Shown in pieces: positions 18,728-28,887 of a DNA stretch of 64,000 nucleotides. A model generated the notes under the pieces. It made no database searches. It saw nothing but the letters and a program-made list of their open reading frames with translations, and was not told the origin of the DNA. This stretch comes from BCD1 sp942492125. Lineage in GTDB: Bacteria; Bacteroidota; Bacteroidia; Chitinophagales; Saprospiraceae. The stretch lies in assembly GCA_942492125.1 (NCBI GenBank), contig CALODM010000013.1, forward strand, positions 1 through 64,000, in the 5' to 3' direction. The translations under genes were made by a program, and so were the position numbers. Every line of letters starts with the position of its first letter. The first letter of the stretch is position 1.

Positions 18728-19537
18728 ATGAAGAATGCGGAAAAAATCAAAGATCTTGTAAAGGAAAAGTATAGCGCTATTGCGAAGCAGTCTAAAACCA
18801 CGAATGAGACTTCCTGTTGTGGATCGACTTGTTGTGGCCCGGAAGAGGTGGACTATACCATTTTTTCGGATGATTACACACAACTGGACGGATACAATGC
18901 TTCGGCAGACCTTGGGTTGGGCTGTGGACTGCCTACCGAATATGCCAAAATTAAAAAAGGAGATACGGTTGTCGATCTGGGAAGTGGTGCCGGAAATGAC
19001 TGTTTTGTTGCCAGGGCAGAGACAGGAGCAGAAGGGCGTGTCATTGGCGTAGACATGACAGAAACGATGATTGAAAAAGCCAGGCAGAATGCTCAAAAAG
19101 TTGGATTTGACAATGTCGAATTTATTTTAGGTGAGCTGGAAGCCAATCCCCTGGCAGATAATATGGCTGATGTAGTGGTTAGTAATTGTGTCTTCAACCT
19201 GGTGCCGGACAAGCTGAAAGCTTTTCAGGAAACCTATCGCATCCTCAAACCAGGGGGACATTTCAGTATTTCAGATGTGGTTTTGCGTGGAGAGCTGCCG
19301 GACGGACTGAAAAATGATGCGGAAATGTATGCCGGATGTGTTGCCGGAGCACTGCAACAGGAAGAATACCTGGATATTATCGATCAGGCAGGGTTTAAGG
19401 ATGTTGAAGTACAAAAGCAAAAGGAAGTCAATTTGCCGGATGAACTGCTCCTTAATTATTTATCCGAAAAAGGATTGGAGACCTACAAAAAAATGAATGT
19501 AGGTATTTACAGTATTACCGTTTTGGGTAAAAAATAA
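18728..19537 (+). CDS. arsM: Arsenite S-adenosylmethyltransferase
   Basis: 269 residues. A Cys-rich N-terminus (SCCGSTCCG) precedes a class I methyltransferase fold with the SAM motif VVDLGSGAGNDCFVA. The family's arsenic-binding cysteines are present in LGLGCGLP, VVSNCVFNL and MYAGCVAGA. It methylates As(III) to mono- and dimethyl species using AdoMet and thiols. It follows arsR on the same strand with its own palindromic operator. No arsenite pump or arsenate reductase gene is adjacent, so detoxification here relies on methylation, or on genes elsewhere. Confidence 0.93.
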   Translation: MKNAEKIKDLVKEKYSAIAKQSKTTNETSCCGSTCCGPEEVDYTIFSDDYTQLDGYNASADLGLGCGLPTEYAKIKKGDTVVDLGSGAGNDCFVARAETGAEGRVIGVDMTETMIEKARQNAQKVGFDNVEFILGELEANPLADNMADVVVSNCVFNLVPDKLKAFQETYRILKPGGHFSISDVVLRGELPDGLKNDAEMYAGCVAGALQQEEYLDIIDQAGFKDVEVQKQKEVNLPDELLLNYLSEKGLETYKKMNVGIYSITVLGKK

Positions 19538-19619
19538 ACCAGAACATGAGTTATCCCGAATTTTTCTATTTAATGAAATGGATTGAAATACTTGATTATT
19601 AAATACTTATGATGAAGGT

Positions 19620-19656
19620 GTTACGGGTTACGGGTTTTTATCTCGTAACCCGCAAC
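19620..19656. repeat. Inverted repeat of the GTTACGGG type
   Basis: Arms 19620-19632 (GTTACGGGTTACG) and 19644-19656 pair with one mismatch around an 11-nt loop, between the convergent arsM and the gene at 19739. No T tract follows on either strand. A related GTTACGGGTTTCAGGTTACG occurs at 25436-25455. Confidence 0.55.
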
Positions 19657-19738
19657 TCCCAATCGGAAATCATGATTCAATATAATGGTAATCAATTGAT
19701 TATGAAAATTATCGAAAATTCGGGATGACGCATGTTTG

Positions 19739-20335
19739 TTATTTATTGCCTAACACATCCAGCATTTCATTGTATAGTCCCAGCAATTGTTTTTCGGCTA
19801 AGTAAGTGTCATTGGCAAAAGAATTAATTACGGTTGCATAAGTAATCACAGGCTGTTCCGGAGACAGTTCAATGACCCGCTGTAAATAAATGGCAGACAT
19901 TTGTTCATAACTCAATTGTGTTCTGTTAATTTCACTGAACCGCGTAAGCAGATCAACATCCAGGTTGGCAAAAACACCACTGACAATAGCAGCCTCAAAA
20001 GCTGCCGTTTTTAATTTGCCCGTTCGCGTACCACGCCATATGGAAGAGGTTTCAGGACTTTGAAAAGCTGGTTGCATGTAAGTTTCAGGATCCCAGTTTT
20101 GAAAAAAGGCCTCAGAGGAGTCGGCCAGCATTTTATGATAATCAATAACCGATGCGATCTGGGCTTTATTATCCTGTATTTCGGTAATCAACTTTGAGAT
20201 AACCTCTCCTTCCAACTTTATATTTTTCCTGTTTTCATTCCAGTTATTGCCTACCAGTCCCAGATATACCCCAAACATGACCGGTAGAATTTGAATGAGG
20301 ACTTTTTTTAAGTTATGCATCCATTTTGAAGTCAT
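19739..20335 (-). CDS. Membrane-anchored hypothetical protein, DUF6090-like
   Basis: 198 residues. One N-terminal transmembrane segment (VLIQILPVMFGVYLGLVGNNW) leads into ENRKNIKLEGEVISKLITEIQDNK, a pattern of small Bacteroidota membrane proteins with a helical exported part (DUF6090-like; recognition by pattern only). The rest is predicted helical with no catalytic motif. It is convergent with arsM and divergent from the next gene. Function unknown. Confidence 0.65.
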   Translation of the reverse strand: MTSKWMHNLKKVLIQILPVMFGVYLGLVGNNWNENRKNIKLEGEVISKLITEIQDNKAQIASVIDYHKMLADSSEAFFQNWDPETYMQPAFQSPETSSIWRGTRTGKLKTAAFEAAIVSGVFANLDVDLLTRFSEINRTQLSYEQMSAIYLQRVIELSPEQPVITYATVINSFANDTYLAEKQLLGLYNEMLDVLGNK

Positions 20336-20510
20336 GGTATATTTTTTGCTTTATACAATATACTGATTTTTTTTTGGGTACAAGGGGAGGGTCTCTTTTT
20401 TGATTAAGTGGCTGAATTCTGTTATTTTTGATCGGTTCTTACCTTGGATACATGTATCATCATTTTTAATTTTCACTAAAATAATTACCTTGAGAAAACT
20501 TAAACCTTTT

Positions 20511-21137
20511 ATGAAACGTCTGTTTTTATTGGCTTGTATTGTTTTACTGGCAGCTACAGCTTCCTTTGCTCAGGAAATTGACACCTTTCAGATCCGTCAC
20601 GATGTTTCCAAATATTTTACCCATAATGAAGCAGCAGAGTGGGACAGTCTCATTCCGATGCTTATTCCCGAATTTGTTGAGTTACTTTCTCCGGAAATGT
20701 TGAAAGATCAAATGGAACAACTGGCTGCGAACCCTAATTTTGAAGTTGGTTTTCGCGACATGAGCGTCCATAAGATCCATGATGCTTTCAATATTGAGGA
20801 GACCTCTTTTGCTTTGGTGGACCATGAGTTTGTCATGGAATTTTGGTTTAAAAAAACAGAGGATCAGACAGAAGAAGCATTTAAATCTTTTGTTGATTTT
20901 ATGTTAATGAGCTTTCAAAACCAATACAAAGGGCAGGAAGTGACATTGGATTCCGAAAACAATGCTATACTGGTTAAACCGCTAAAAACCTTGCTGGCAG
21001 TAAAAAAAGCATCGTATGATTCCTGGAAGTTTATCGATTATGAGCCTCAGAATGATGCGATCTATAACATGATTTTCAGTGAAGAGGTGGTTGGAATACT
21101 AAAGTCAAATTTTAAAAAATCAACCAAAGATGAGTAG
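20511..21137 (+). CDS. Secreted hypothetical protein
   Basis: 208 residues starting at the ATG at 20511, which gives the signal peptide MKRLFLLACIVLLAATASFAQ; an upstream in-frame extension from 20400 lacks one and is discarded. The mature part is a small alpha/beta protein with a Phe-rich DFMLMSFQNQYKG helix and no recognised catalytic motif. Its last 8 nt overlap the next gene, so the two are translationally coupled. Probably periplasmic. Family not recognised. Confidence 0.7.
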   Translation: MKRLFLLACIVLLAATASFAQEIDTFQIRHDVSKYFTHNEAAEWDSLIPMLIPEFVELLSPEMLKDQMEQLAANPNFEVGFRDMSVHKIHDAFNIEETSFALVDHEFVMEFWFKKTEDQTEEAFKSFVDFMLMSFQNQYKGQEVTLDSENNAILVKPLKTLLAVKKASYDSWKFIDYEPQNDAIYNMIFSEEVVGILKSNFKKSTKDE

Positions 21138-22173
21138 GCGGATATTAGTTACTTTTGCCGCTGGTTTTTTAGGGATTGTATTTTGCTTTGGGAATGCTGC
21201 CCAGCCGGGGCTGCGCTCCGCAGGAGGCATGGCCGGGTTTAATTTGCTATTCCCGGAAGACAGTGCTGCCTTCCAAAAAATTCAGATGGCAAAAGAAAAG
21301 GTTGACATCCTTTTGTACCCCGGATTTGCAGTAGTGAAAGGTACCTATTGGATGTCCAATTCAACCGGGGATACCATTACCATGAGAACGGGATATCCTA
21401 TAAATGCTTTTTTTTCGTCCAGAAAAAATGCGTCCGATCTCACCGAAATTTATTTTGACGAATTATTTGAATTGCGCGTTTCCATAGGAGGTAATCCGGT
21501 TGCTTATCAAAAAAAAGCTTTTGAGTCCGATGATGCCAGGATAACTTCCCTGACGTATGAAGGGGACGCCGAGTGGTACATCTGGACAACAAGGTTCAAT
21601 CCCGGTGAAACCAAAATTGAGGTTTATTTCATCGTCAATACCAATGATTCAAATGTTAGTCAGGGATATAATTCCGCCAGCCCCAATGGGTTTATCTATG
21701 TATTGGAAACAGGAGCCAGCTGGAGGCCACCAATAGGAGAGGGGATTGTTCGAATTAAATTAAATGGCGGTTTGACAACAGAACAGGTATCGGGGGTTTC
21801 GCCGGATTCCGTATTAAAATATTCTATGGCGGATGATTATTTTTATTACGCGTTTGAAAAATTGATCCCGGATCACGAAGACAATCTGGTGATCACTTAC
21901 GGTCAGCGATTAAAGGAGTTTGATTTTGAAGGAGTTATCCAAAAGAGCGATATATATTTCAATCAACTTGATGAATTTACAATGGTTCCTTATGATCCTG
22001 ATGGAGTGACCAAAATTTTTCCATCGCCCTTTGAGGTTTCCGGAAGTGGCAATTTTTTTATTGGCCTGATCATGTTTGTCGCCGTTTACGGATTACCCAT
22101 TTTGGGAATAATTTTTGCCCTGATTTTTATTTTTTGGCTTTTAAAACGGAGAAAACAAAGCAAAATGAGCTGA
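21130..22173 (+). CDS. Exported single-pass membrane protein, DUF4424-like
   Basis: 347 residues: signal peptide (ILVTFAAGFLGIVFCFGNA), a beta-rich exported domain of about 270 residues and a C-terminal transmembrane helix (FFIGLIMFVAVYGLPILGIIFALIFIFWLL) followed by the basic tail KRRKQSK. The layout of early EVLLYPGFAVVKGTYW-like strands, a mid domain and one C-terminal helix resembles DUF4424 proteins, but I am not certain. It overlaps the preceding secreted-protein gene by 8 nt. Function unknown. Confidence 0.65.
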   Translation: MSRRILVTFAAGFLGIVFCFGNAAQPGLRSAGGMAGFNLLFPEDSAAFQKIQMAKEKVDILLYPGFAVVKGTYWMSNSTGDTITMRTGYPINAFFSSRKNASDLTEIYFDELFELRVSIGGNPVAYQKKAFESDDARITSLTYEGDAEWYIWTTRFNPGETKIEVYFIVNTNDSNVSQGYNSASPNGFIYVLETGASWRPPIGEGIVRIKLNGGLTTEQVSGVSPDSVLKYSMADDYFYYAFEKLIPDHEDNLVITYGQRLKEFDFEGVIQKSDIYFNQLDEFTMVPYDPDGVTKIFPSPFEVSGSGNFFIGLIMFVAVYGLPILGIIFALIFIFWLLKRRKQSKMS

Positions 22174-22477
22174 TTTTAATTTTGAATTGCTCCGGCTTTT
22201 TTATCATTTTCATCCAAAAGGAAACATTTACAAAAAAAATCCGTTAACAGAATAAACAGCATTTACGTGATTGTCCTATATTTATATCAGGACAGATGTT
22301 TGTGCTGACATTTGCACGAGAAAATAATCCACCTCTGAAGATTGAGGACAACACTTTGTTCTCCCAAATTCCGTATTGAGAAACTGTCTGCTCTTTTTTT
22401 GCTCCTCCCATCCCCCCTTGGAGGCAGCCAGAATTTGTATTTGAGAAACTAAATCATAACTAGTGCAAAAAATTACC
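22174..22477. other. Intergenic region, nothing recognised
   Basis: About 300 nt with no convincing ORF, RNA gene or strong hairpin. It presumably holds the promoter of the TPR gene at 22478. Confidence 0.4.
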
Positions 22478-23971
22478 ATGAGATCTTTTTTTACCTCATT
22501 GACATTGCTCCTCCTTTTTTCCAATGCCAATGCTCAGCGGTTTACTTATGAAACCGTACAGGATACATTCTTCTTCCGCTTTGTTTTTAGTGAAGAAGAT
22601 ACAGAACCCTACCAGGGATACTTCCTTCACGGGAGTCTGATCCCCGAGACTTTTGCCGAGGGACCCATTTACCCATTGTATTCAGCTTTCGTACTTGAAC
22701 CTGAAAAAAAACACGGAAATGCTTCTGTGAATTTTGTGGACCAGGGAACATCCGGGTTATCCATAAAGTTAAGTGATTCCCAGGACGGGCAGAGGATCTT
22801 TAAACAGCTGGAGGGGATCATTGCCCTGCCTATGAAGGTTCCCGCTAAAGATTATCGGAGTCTTTTTTATGATATGGTGAAAAATGACATCTACTTGTTT
22901 GATATTATGGAGGGGCAGCCTTTTTATCAATTAGATCAAATACTGGAAAATGACAGTCCTGAATTGGAAAAGTCCATCCTTATAGCCATGTTAAAGGAAT
23001 CTGTTTTTGTTGCTGAAGAAATGGTCAAACAGGGCATGGAATCCCCCTTGGTTGTCGGCGGAAGATTTGACGGAACAGATCTTTTTACGGCCATGAAACA
23101 GTCTGACTTATCAGATATTCGAAGTTTCCTCCGTTACGTGCAATTCAGACCGAGAAAGTATCAGGGAATCAACTGGCCTTTTGCGGAAGTTTATGCCACC
23201 TGGATCGACGGTGGTTCTCCTTCCACTTCCGAGGATGTTGAAGAATTGTTGCTGAGTAATTTGAATAATTACGAAAAGTTCAGAAAGTATTTGAGCAGTT
23301 ATAATAAAGAAGACTTCCCCCGATTGGCTGAAATCATACGACAAAGGGCCATTGAACTAAAAGCGGAAGACAATAAGCACAATGAAGCCATGGCTTTTGC
23401 CAATGTTGCGCTGAAGGTTTCGGAAGCTGCAGCAGATACCAAAGGAATTGCTTGGGCTCATCTGGAGATCGCAGGAATTCAGCATCAGTTGCGAACCCTG
23501 AGTGACGCCATTCAATCCTATAAGAAATCAATTGAATATTTTGAGAATTCAAGCGACAGATCAGGCTTGTTCATGGCTTACAATAACCTGGGCAATTGCC
23601 TGAATGAAAGGGGCAGGGAAGCAGACTTCAATGAAGCGGTGGTTTTCCTGACAAGAGCTGAAAAACTCACTGGTTTTCTCGGTAAAGGAGAATCAGCTTT
23701 CACTGCCATTGCCCAGTTGTACCGTAATTTAGGAGATAGTTATGCAGGGTTGGGTAAGTATAAAAAAGCGGTAGAGGTCTATGATGTTGGTCTCACATAT
23801 ACCGGTGCAGATACACCGCTGAGTCTAAAGCGCAGGTCAATCTTGTATATGCAATTGGCAAATGCTTACGAAAAGCTCAATAAAAAAGCAGAAGCAGAAG
23901 AATATACCCGCAAAGGGGTTATGACTTATAAACATTATGAGGAATTGGTCTCTAAGGATATTAAAACGTAA
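22478..23971 (+). CDS. Secreted tetratricopeptide-repeat protein
   Basis: 497 residues from the ATG at 22478, giving the signal peptide MRSFFTSLTLLLLFSNANAQ. The first 280 residues are of no recognised family. From about residue 285 there are four to five TPR units (AMAFANVALKVSEAA, AWAHLEIAGIQHQLRTLSDAIQSYKKSI, AYNNLGNCLNERG, LYRNLGDSYAGLGKYKKAVEVY, LANAYEKLNKKAEAEEY). A protein-interaction scaffold in the periplasm is likely. A hairpin follows at 24040-24081. Confidence 0.78.
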   Translation: MRSFFTSLTLLLLFSNANAQRFTYETVQDTFFFRFVFSEEDTEPYQGYFLHGSLIPETFAEGPIYPLYSAFVLEPEKKHGNASVNFVDQGTSGLSIKLSDSQDGQRIFKQLEGIIALPMKVPAKDYRSLFYDMVKNDIYLFDIMEGQPFYQLDQILENDSPELEKSILIAMLKESVFVAEEMVKQGMESPLVVGGRFDGTDLFTAMKQSDLSDIRSFLRYVQFRPRKYQGINWPFAEVYATWIDGGSPSTSEDVEELLLSNLNNYEKFRKYLSSYNKEDFPRLAEIIRQRAIELKAEDNKHNEAMAFANVALKVSEAAADTKGIAWAHLEIAGIQHQLRTLSDAIQSYKKSIEYFENSSDRSGLFMAYNNLGNCLNERGREADFNEAVVFLTRAEKLTGFLGKGESAFTAIAQLYRNLGDSYAGLGKYKKAVEVYDVGLTYTGADTPLSLKRRSILYMQLANAYEKLNKKAEAEEYTRKGVMTYKHYEELVSKDIKT

Positions 23972-24039
23972 AAACCTTTATAAGCACTGCAATAAATCAT
24001 TGACAGGAAATAATACTGCCGGATTCTAATAAAGCGCAG

Positions 24040-24081
24040 GAATATCCCAAATTTTAGCTTATGCTATCATTCGGGATATTC
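24040..24081 (+). terminator. Hairpin after the TPR gene
   Basis: Arms GAATATCCC (24040-24048) and GGGATATTC (24073-24081) with a 24-nt loop, 69 nt after the stop and followed by GTTTTAT. A weak intrinsic terminator is plausible. The rest of 23972-24347 shows nothing else. Confidence 0.45.
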
Positions 24082-24347
24082 GTTTTATGGAAGCACTGCT
24101 TTCAAAAAACATCCCCAGGGTACCTTTGGTGATTAATCCTTTTTTCTGCATGGCCTTTTTTGAGCTTGTCTGAATTTTTTAATGACTGATAATCAATATC
24201 TTACCTGAGATTGGTTGCTTGCCGCAATACTGAAAAGCTGGACGAGCCTAATCCTTTTCCACCTTTCCTTTCTTCCATTTTTCCTAATGAATTAGAATTT
24301 CTTTGCGGAAAAACTGAGGAATCCCAATAAGATTTTTGATCATACTC

Positions 24348-25316
24348 TTAACGGATTACCATCTTCCCCCCTCCCAGGGTTTTTCCTAGTGTATCTTTTA
24401 ATTGGTAAAAATAAAGCCCGGGATATAGTTTGTTTTGTTTTATCAGCACCTGGTTTTCCCGGATGTTATTGATCACCTGCAAGGTTTTTCCAGTTATATC
24501 AATGATGTAAAGTTGTAATGGTCCTTCGTTTGGATGTTCAAAGGAAAGAACGGCTGATCCGGAAAAAGGGTTGGGGGTCAATTGTGTTTCAATTGGATTG
24601 TCATAGTTGTTTACCGAGGATCCAACGTTTGCAAAATAAAGTTGGATATCGTCAATCATCCAGCCGTCTTTATTGGTTTGGATGCTGTCGCTTAAAAAGA
24701 AAAACCGAAGCCGCAGCGTGTCCGGAGGACTTAGCGGAGATCTCACAACAGGTAGATCCCATACCCATTGAATCCTCGAATGAACCCAGCCATCTGAAGT
24801 GCCTGAAAACCCTCTGCTGCCATCATACAAAGTATCTGCGTCGTTGTAAAAATTTTCTGTCCCGAAATGGTAAATATCACCCTGGATTTCATAGGTGTCA
24901 ATGACATTAAACCAGGAAACACCTCCATCAATTGAGGTCATAACATAACCTCCGTCGATAAGGGAATCCGTTTGGAATTTGTGTCTAAAGCCAAAAATGA
25001 GATTGCCATAATAACCTTCCGGATTATCCACCAAAGGATAAATAAATTCAAAGAATTCCCGACGAGTTGTATCATAAGGGAAAACAGTATCGGTTAAAAT
25101 GGCATTGGGAGCATTATAAGCGGTATCAAAGAAAGGCTTTACGGGGGTACCTAGCTGCCAAAGCTGGTTGTCCAGTGTATCCAATTGGATATAATCACAT
25201 GGTTCTGGTTCCAGGGGGCAACTTTCAAGTTCATAAATTCCCAGGAAAGGATCGATTTGCCCATTGAGCAATAATGGAAATAAAATGGAACAACAAAAGA
25301 GTAGCGTTTTTTTCAT
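24348..25316 (-). CDS. T9SS-secreted protein with C-terminal type A sorting domain
   Basis: 322 residues: signal peptide (MKKTLLFCCSILFPLLLNGQ), a jelly-roll-like middle with WMIDDIQLYFANVG near residue 230, typical of MAM or immune-inhibitor-A accessory domains, and a C-terminal sorting domain (QLTPNPFSGSAVLSFEHP ... YIIDITGKTL ... LYPGLYFYQL ... GGGKMVIR). No protease motif is present. Probably exported across the outer membrane by the type IX system and attached to the surface or released. Confidence 0.85.
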   Translation of the reverse strand: MKKTLLFCCSILFPLLLNGQIDPFLGIYELESCPLEPEPCDYIQLDTLDNQLWQLGTPVKPFFDTAYNAPNAILTDTVFPYDTTRREFFEFIYPLVDNPEGYYGNLIFGFRHKFQTDSLIDGGYVMTSIDGGVSWFNVIDTYEIQGDIYHFGTENFYNDADTLYDGSRGFSGTSDGWVHSRIQWVWDLPVVRSPLSPPDTLRLRFFFLSDSIQTNKDGWMIDDIQLYFANVGSSVNNYDNPIETQLTPNPFSGSAVLSFEHPNEGPLQLYIIDITGKTLQVINNIRENQVLIKQNKLYPGLYFYQLKDTLGKTLGGGKMVIR

Positions 25317-25519
25317 GGTTGATGGTTTTTGTTTTGAACTGTTGGTTTCTTAAATTATTCAAAACTAAACTTAGAGTCAACAGAAAAACAGGCATATGCA
25401 AATTGGTTTACAATACTTTTTTTAATTAACCTGAGTTACGGGTTTCAGGTTACGTATTGCTAGTTGACTTAATTTCGAATTGTTAACCTACCACCCGATG
25501 CCGTCAGGCAGTTTAAGGA

Positions 25520-27304
25520 TTAGGCTTGTTTTGCTTTTTTCCGCATCATCAGGTAATAAACCACATAGGCCACTATAAACCCGGTAAACCATGACAGGGT
25601 ATATAAAAATTCCAATACCGGAATCCAAAGTCCCAATAAAGCGGTAAAAACACCGGCAACCAATGCGACCATGGCTGCTCTGTTAAAGCCCGTTTTGCCA
25701 TAACTGTAAATGCCGTTCACTTTGAATAAATGATTTAAATTCATCCGCTTTTTGCGAACGGAGAAATAATCGGCAATAAGGATTCCCAAAACAGGTCCAA
25801 GAAAGCCGCTGACAAAAACCAACAGGCTGCTAATCTTGTCCATCATCCACCATGGACAAATGATGATGCCGATAACGGCAGTGATAATACCCCCCTGTTT
25901 GAAACTGATACGCCTTGGGGCAATATTGGAAAAAGCATTGGCGGGAGCAATGACATTGGCGGCAATATTGGTGCTCAGCGTAGCGATGAGCATAAATATT
26001 TGTGCAATGATAACGACCAAAGGATTATCGAATTTACCCAATAAGGAAACCGGATCCCAGGGCGCATCGTCTGCGATAAGTACATCTCCGAAGTTGATTA
26101 AAGCTGCACAGGTGACAAAGATTCCTACAAAAGAATACAAGGCCATGGTGCCGGGTAATCCGAGAAACTGACCGCGTACCTGGTTCTTTTGCGTGGCGGT
26201 GAACCTGGTGATATCTGCAATGCTGATGGCCATGGTTGCCCAAAAGCCTACCATGGCAGTTAACCACAAAAGATAGGTAAATATTTTATCGCCAAAACCT
26301 TTGGGTGTTTCTGAGGCAAGCGGGACCGGAAGCAGTGAAGAAGTGAAAAAGTCATCGCCGTCAGGTGTTCTGAATTCAACTTGCAAAGATTTTTCTCCCG
26401 ATTCAATTGCTTCCAGGTCTGTACTTTTATTAAACCGTTCAACCGGAATAGCCGAGATATTGCCAGTCGTGGGAATCCAGGAGGTTTGGTAGGTCTTGTC
26501 CTCGAGCAGAGGTATGGTCAGGCGACATTCTTTAGCTTTGATTTTTCCTTCTTTATCCTTAATGGGATTCAGTTGAAGAAATAATTGATCATCCTGTTCA
26601 AAAATTTGGGCAACAGGTACACCAAGTTGTTTACTTTGTTTTAATACTGTTGAAAAACTCCCGGCCTGTACCGTTCCCCAAATAATCAATAATATTCCAA
26701 TACCGATTAGTATAGGAGCCGAGTATTTTTCCAGCTTTTTGATGCTCTCTGTCCCTTTTAGGATAAAATAAACGTTGATGAGCCAGAATATGGCAAAGCC
26801 CGCAAATTTTCCCAGATCGAGGCTGGTTGATCCTTCATTGCCACTGACCGCATTCCATATGGCATAAATGGCTAAGCCTCCGATCCATGTCTGAATGCCA
26901 AACCAGCCGCAAGCAACAATTCCCCTTACAACGGAGGCAATATGAATGCCTTTGGTTCCAAAGGAAGCTCGTCCGATCACAGGAAAAGGAACACCATATT
27001 TTACCCCGGCATGACCATTCAGTACCATGGGAATGGTGATGATAATGTTTCCGAGAATAATGATGACAAGAGCTTCCACCCAGGAGAGCCCGGCTTTCAT
27101 CATATAGGACGCCAGCAGGTAAGTCGGAATACAAACGGCCATTCCGATCCAGATGGCGGTCATATCTGCTAAGCCCCAGGTCCGTTTTTCCTTGGGGATT
27201 GGTGCAAAATCTTCATTATACAAAGGCGAATTGGACACATCCTCTGTCAGATTGATGATCTCTTCTTTCATGTCATAGTCTTTCGAGACACGCTTGTGTC
27301 CCAT
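25520..27304 (-). CDS. NCS1-family nucleobase/hydantoin transporter with an inserted domain
   Basis: 594 residues. Twelve or so membrane helices with the NCS1 motifs: GRASFGTKG, GWFGIQTWIGG (its Trp/Gln line the substrate site in Mhp1), ADITRF, and an LFYTLSWFTGF-like end. It is about 100 residues longer than usual because of a hydrophilic insertion at about 222-338 between helices 6 and 7. It begins 22 nt after the aminotransferase gene on the same strand, and the neighbouring pathway genes point to uracil, dihydropyrimidine or allantoin-like substrates. ATGs at 27304 and 27271 are both possible starts. Confidence 0.9.
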   Translation of the reverse strand: MGHKRVSKDYDMKEEIINLTEDVSNSPLYNEDFAPIPKEKRTWGLADMTAIWIGMAVCIPTYLLASYMMKAGLSWVEALVIIILGNIIITIPMVLNGHAGVKYGVPFPVIGRASFGTKGIHIASVVRGIVACGWFGIQTWIGGLAIYAIWNAVSGNEGSTSLDLGKFAGFAIFWLINVYFILKGTESIKKLEKYSAPILIGIGILLIIWGTVQAGSFSTVLKQSKQLGVPVAQIFEQDDQLFLQLNPIKDKEGKIKAKECRLTIPLLEDKTYQTSWIPTTGNISAIPVERFNKSTDLEAIESGEKSLQVEFRTPDGDDFFTSSLLPVPLASETPKGFGDKIFTYLLWLTAMVGFWATMAISIADITRFTATQKNQVRGQFLGLPGTMALYSFVGIFVTCAALINFGDVLIADDAPWDPVSLLGKFDNPLVVIIAQIFMLIATLSTNIAANVIAPANAFSNIAPRRISFKQGGIITAVIGIIICPWWMMDKISSLLVFVSGFLGPVLGILIADYFSVRKKRMNLNHLFKVNGIYSYGKTGFNRAAMVALVAGVFTALLGLWIPVLEFLYTLSWFTGFIVAYVVYYLMMRKKAKQA

Positions 27305-27326
27305 TAAAAGTTTATGGTCTTGTCAA

Positions 27327-28687
27327 CTAACCTGTCACAGCTTCGTCAGCCAGGGCGATGGCTTCACTAATAATAGCAATCCCCTCATCTATTTGCTGCT
27401 CGGTGATGGTTAATGGAGGACAAACAAAAATGTAGTTCCATTTCACAAAAGTAAACATTCCCAGGGCCCTTATTTTGGCAGCAACCTTGCCCATGACCCC
27501 CATTTCGGAGGGTTTGGCATTGAAGGGAGCCATAGGGTCTTTGGTTTCCCTGTTTTTTACCAATTCAATGCACCCGAGCAATCCGGTATTCCGCCAATCT
27601 CCGATGGATGGATGTTTTTCCATAAGTCCGGCTACTTTTTGATTAATATAGCCCTCCATTTTAGCGGTTCGGTTGATCAGATCCTCCTTTTCATAAATAT
27701 CCAGGACCGCTAGTGCAGCTGCACAGGAAACCGGATGCGCAGAATACGTCAATCCCAATGGCAGATAATTATCATCGTACTGTTCTGCTATGGTATCGGT
27801 AGTGATAATTCCTCCTAAAGGTAGGTAACCTGCTGTTAATCCTTTGGCCATGACCAAAATATCCGGTGTCACTTCATGATGGTTGATTCCAAACCATTTT
27901 CCTGTTCTTCCGAAGCCACTCATAACCTCGTCGCAAATAAAAAGAATTCCGTATTGTTCACAAAGTGCTTTTACTTTTTTTAAATAGAAAGGGGGATATT
28001 TGATACAGCCTGAAGTACCCGATTCTCCTTCCATAATAATGGCGGCGACATTTTCCGGACCTTCATATTTCAGGATCTTATGCAGGTTTTCAAGAGCCCG
28101 CTCCCCGCATTCCTCTGCTGAGGAAGAATACCAGGGACAGCGATACGAATAAGGGTTTTCAACGTGGATAATGTTGGGAACCTGTTGACTGTCGACCAAT
28201 AATTTACGGGGATCACCTCCGGCAGTCATGGCACTATAGGTGGCTCCGTGGTAGGCCCTGTACTGAGTGATGATTTTATGCCGGCCGGTGTAAAGCCTGG
28301 CCAGTTTTATGGCATTTTCTATGGCTTCTGCACCACCAAGGGTGAAAAAGGTCTTCGTTAAATTACCCGGAGTGATCTCTGCCAGTTTTTTTCCGAGTGC
28401 TCCTCTTACTTTGGTGGCAAAACTTGGCGCGACATAACTCAATTGATCCATTTGAGCAACTACAGCTTTTGTCACTTCCTTTCTTCCATGCCCGATGTTG
28501 ACGTTCATGAGTTGAGAAGAGAAGTCTATGTATTGTTTCCCGGATCGGTCAAAAAGATAAACGCCTTTTGCTTTTTCGACATTGATAGGATTGAGTCCTC
28601 CTTGTTTTGACCAGGAAAAAGCCAGGGGCGATGGGCGCGGTTAAGAAAAAAATCTGATTTAAAATGTATTGTACCGAAAAGCTGCAT
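27327..28687 (-). CDS. Class III aminotransferase (probable beta-alanine/omega-amino acid aminotransferase), one frameshift near the N-terminus
   Basis: The main open frame (27327-28508) continues upstream in frame as WSKQGGLNPINVEKAKGVYLFDRSGKQYIDFSSQ, then shifts near 28615 to FKSDFFLNRAHRPW, with an ATG at 28687, giving about 453 residues. PLP-site features: GGAEAIENAIKLAR, YHGAT, DEVMSGFGRTG and the lysine motif MAKGLTAGYLPLG. With the dehydrogenase gene next to it, the likely reaction is beta-alanine plus an alpha-keto acid to malonate semialdehyde. Alternative substrates in the family include GABA and taurine. The shift looks like an indel error because both frames carry conserved sequence. 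Confidence 0.85.
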
Positions 28688-28887
28688 TGGGATGCCGCGA
28701 AGTTTCCCAAAATATCTTCAGGACGATTTACATTTTCTTAAAATGACCTTGCGATACAATTGTGCAATTAAAAATCATAAATCAACAATTCAGTCTTCAA
28801 TACCGGTTTTCAGTCTCCTGAACCAGTAACAACCACTTGAAACAATCCACCATCTGCCATCGTCAATTTACAATCTTCATTCAGGCC

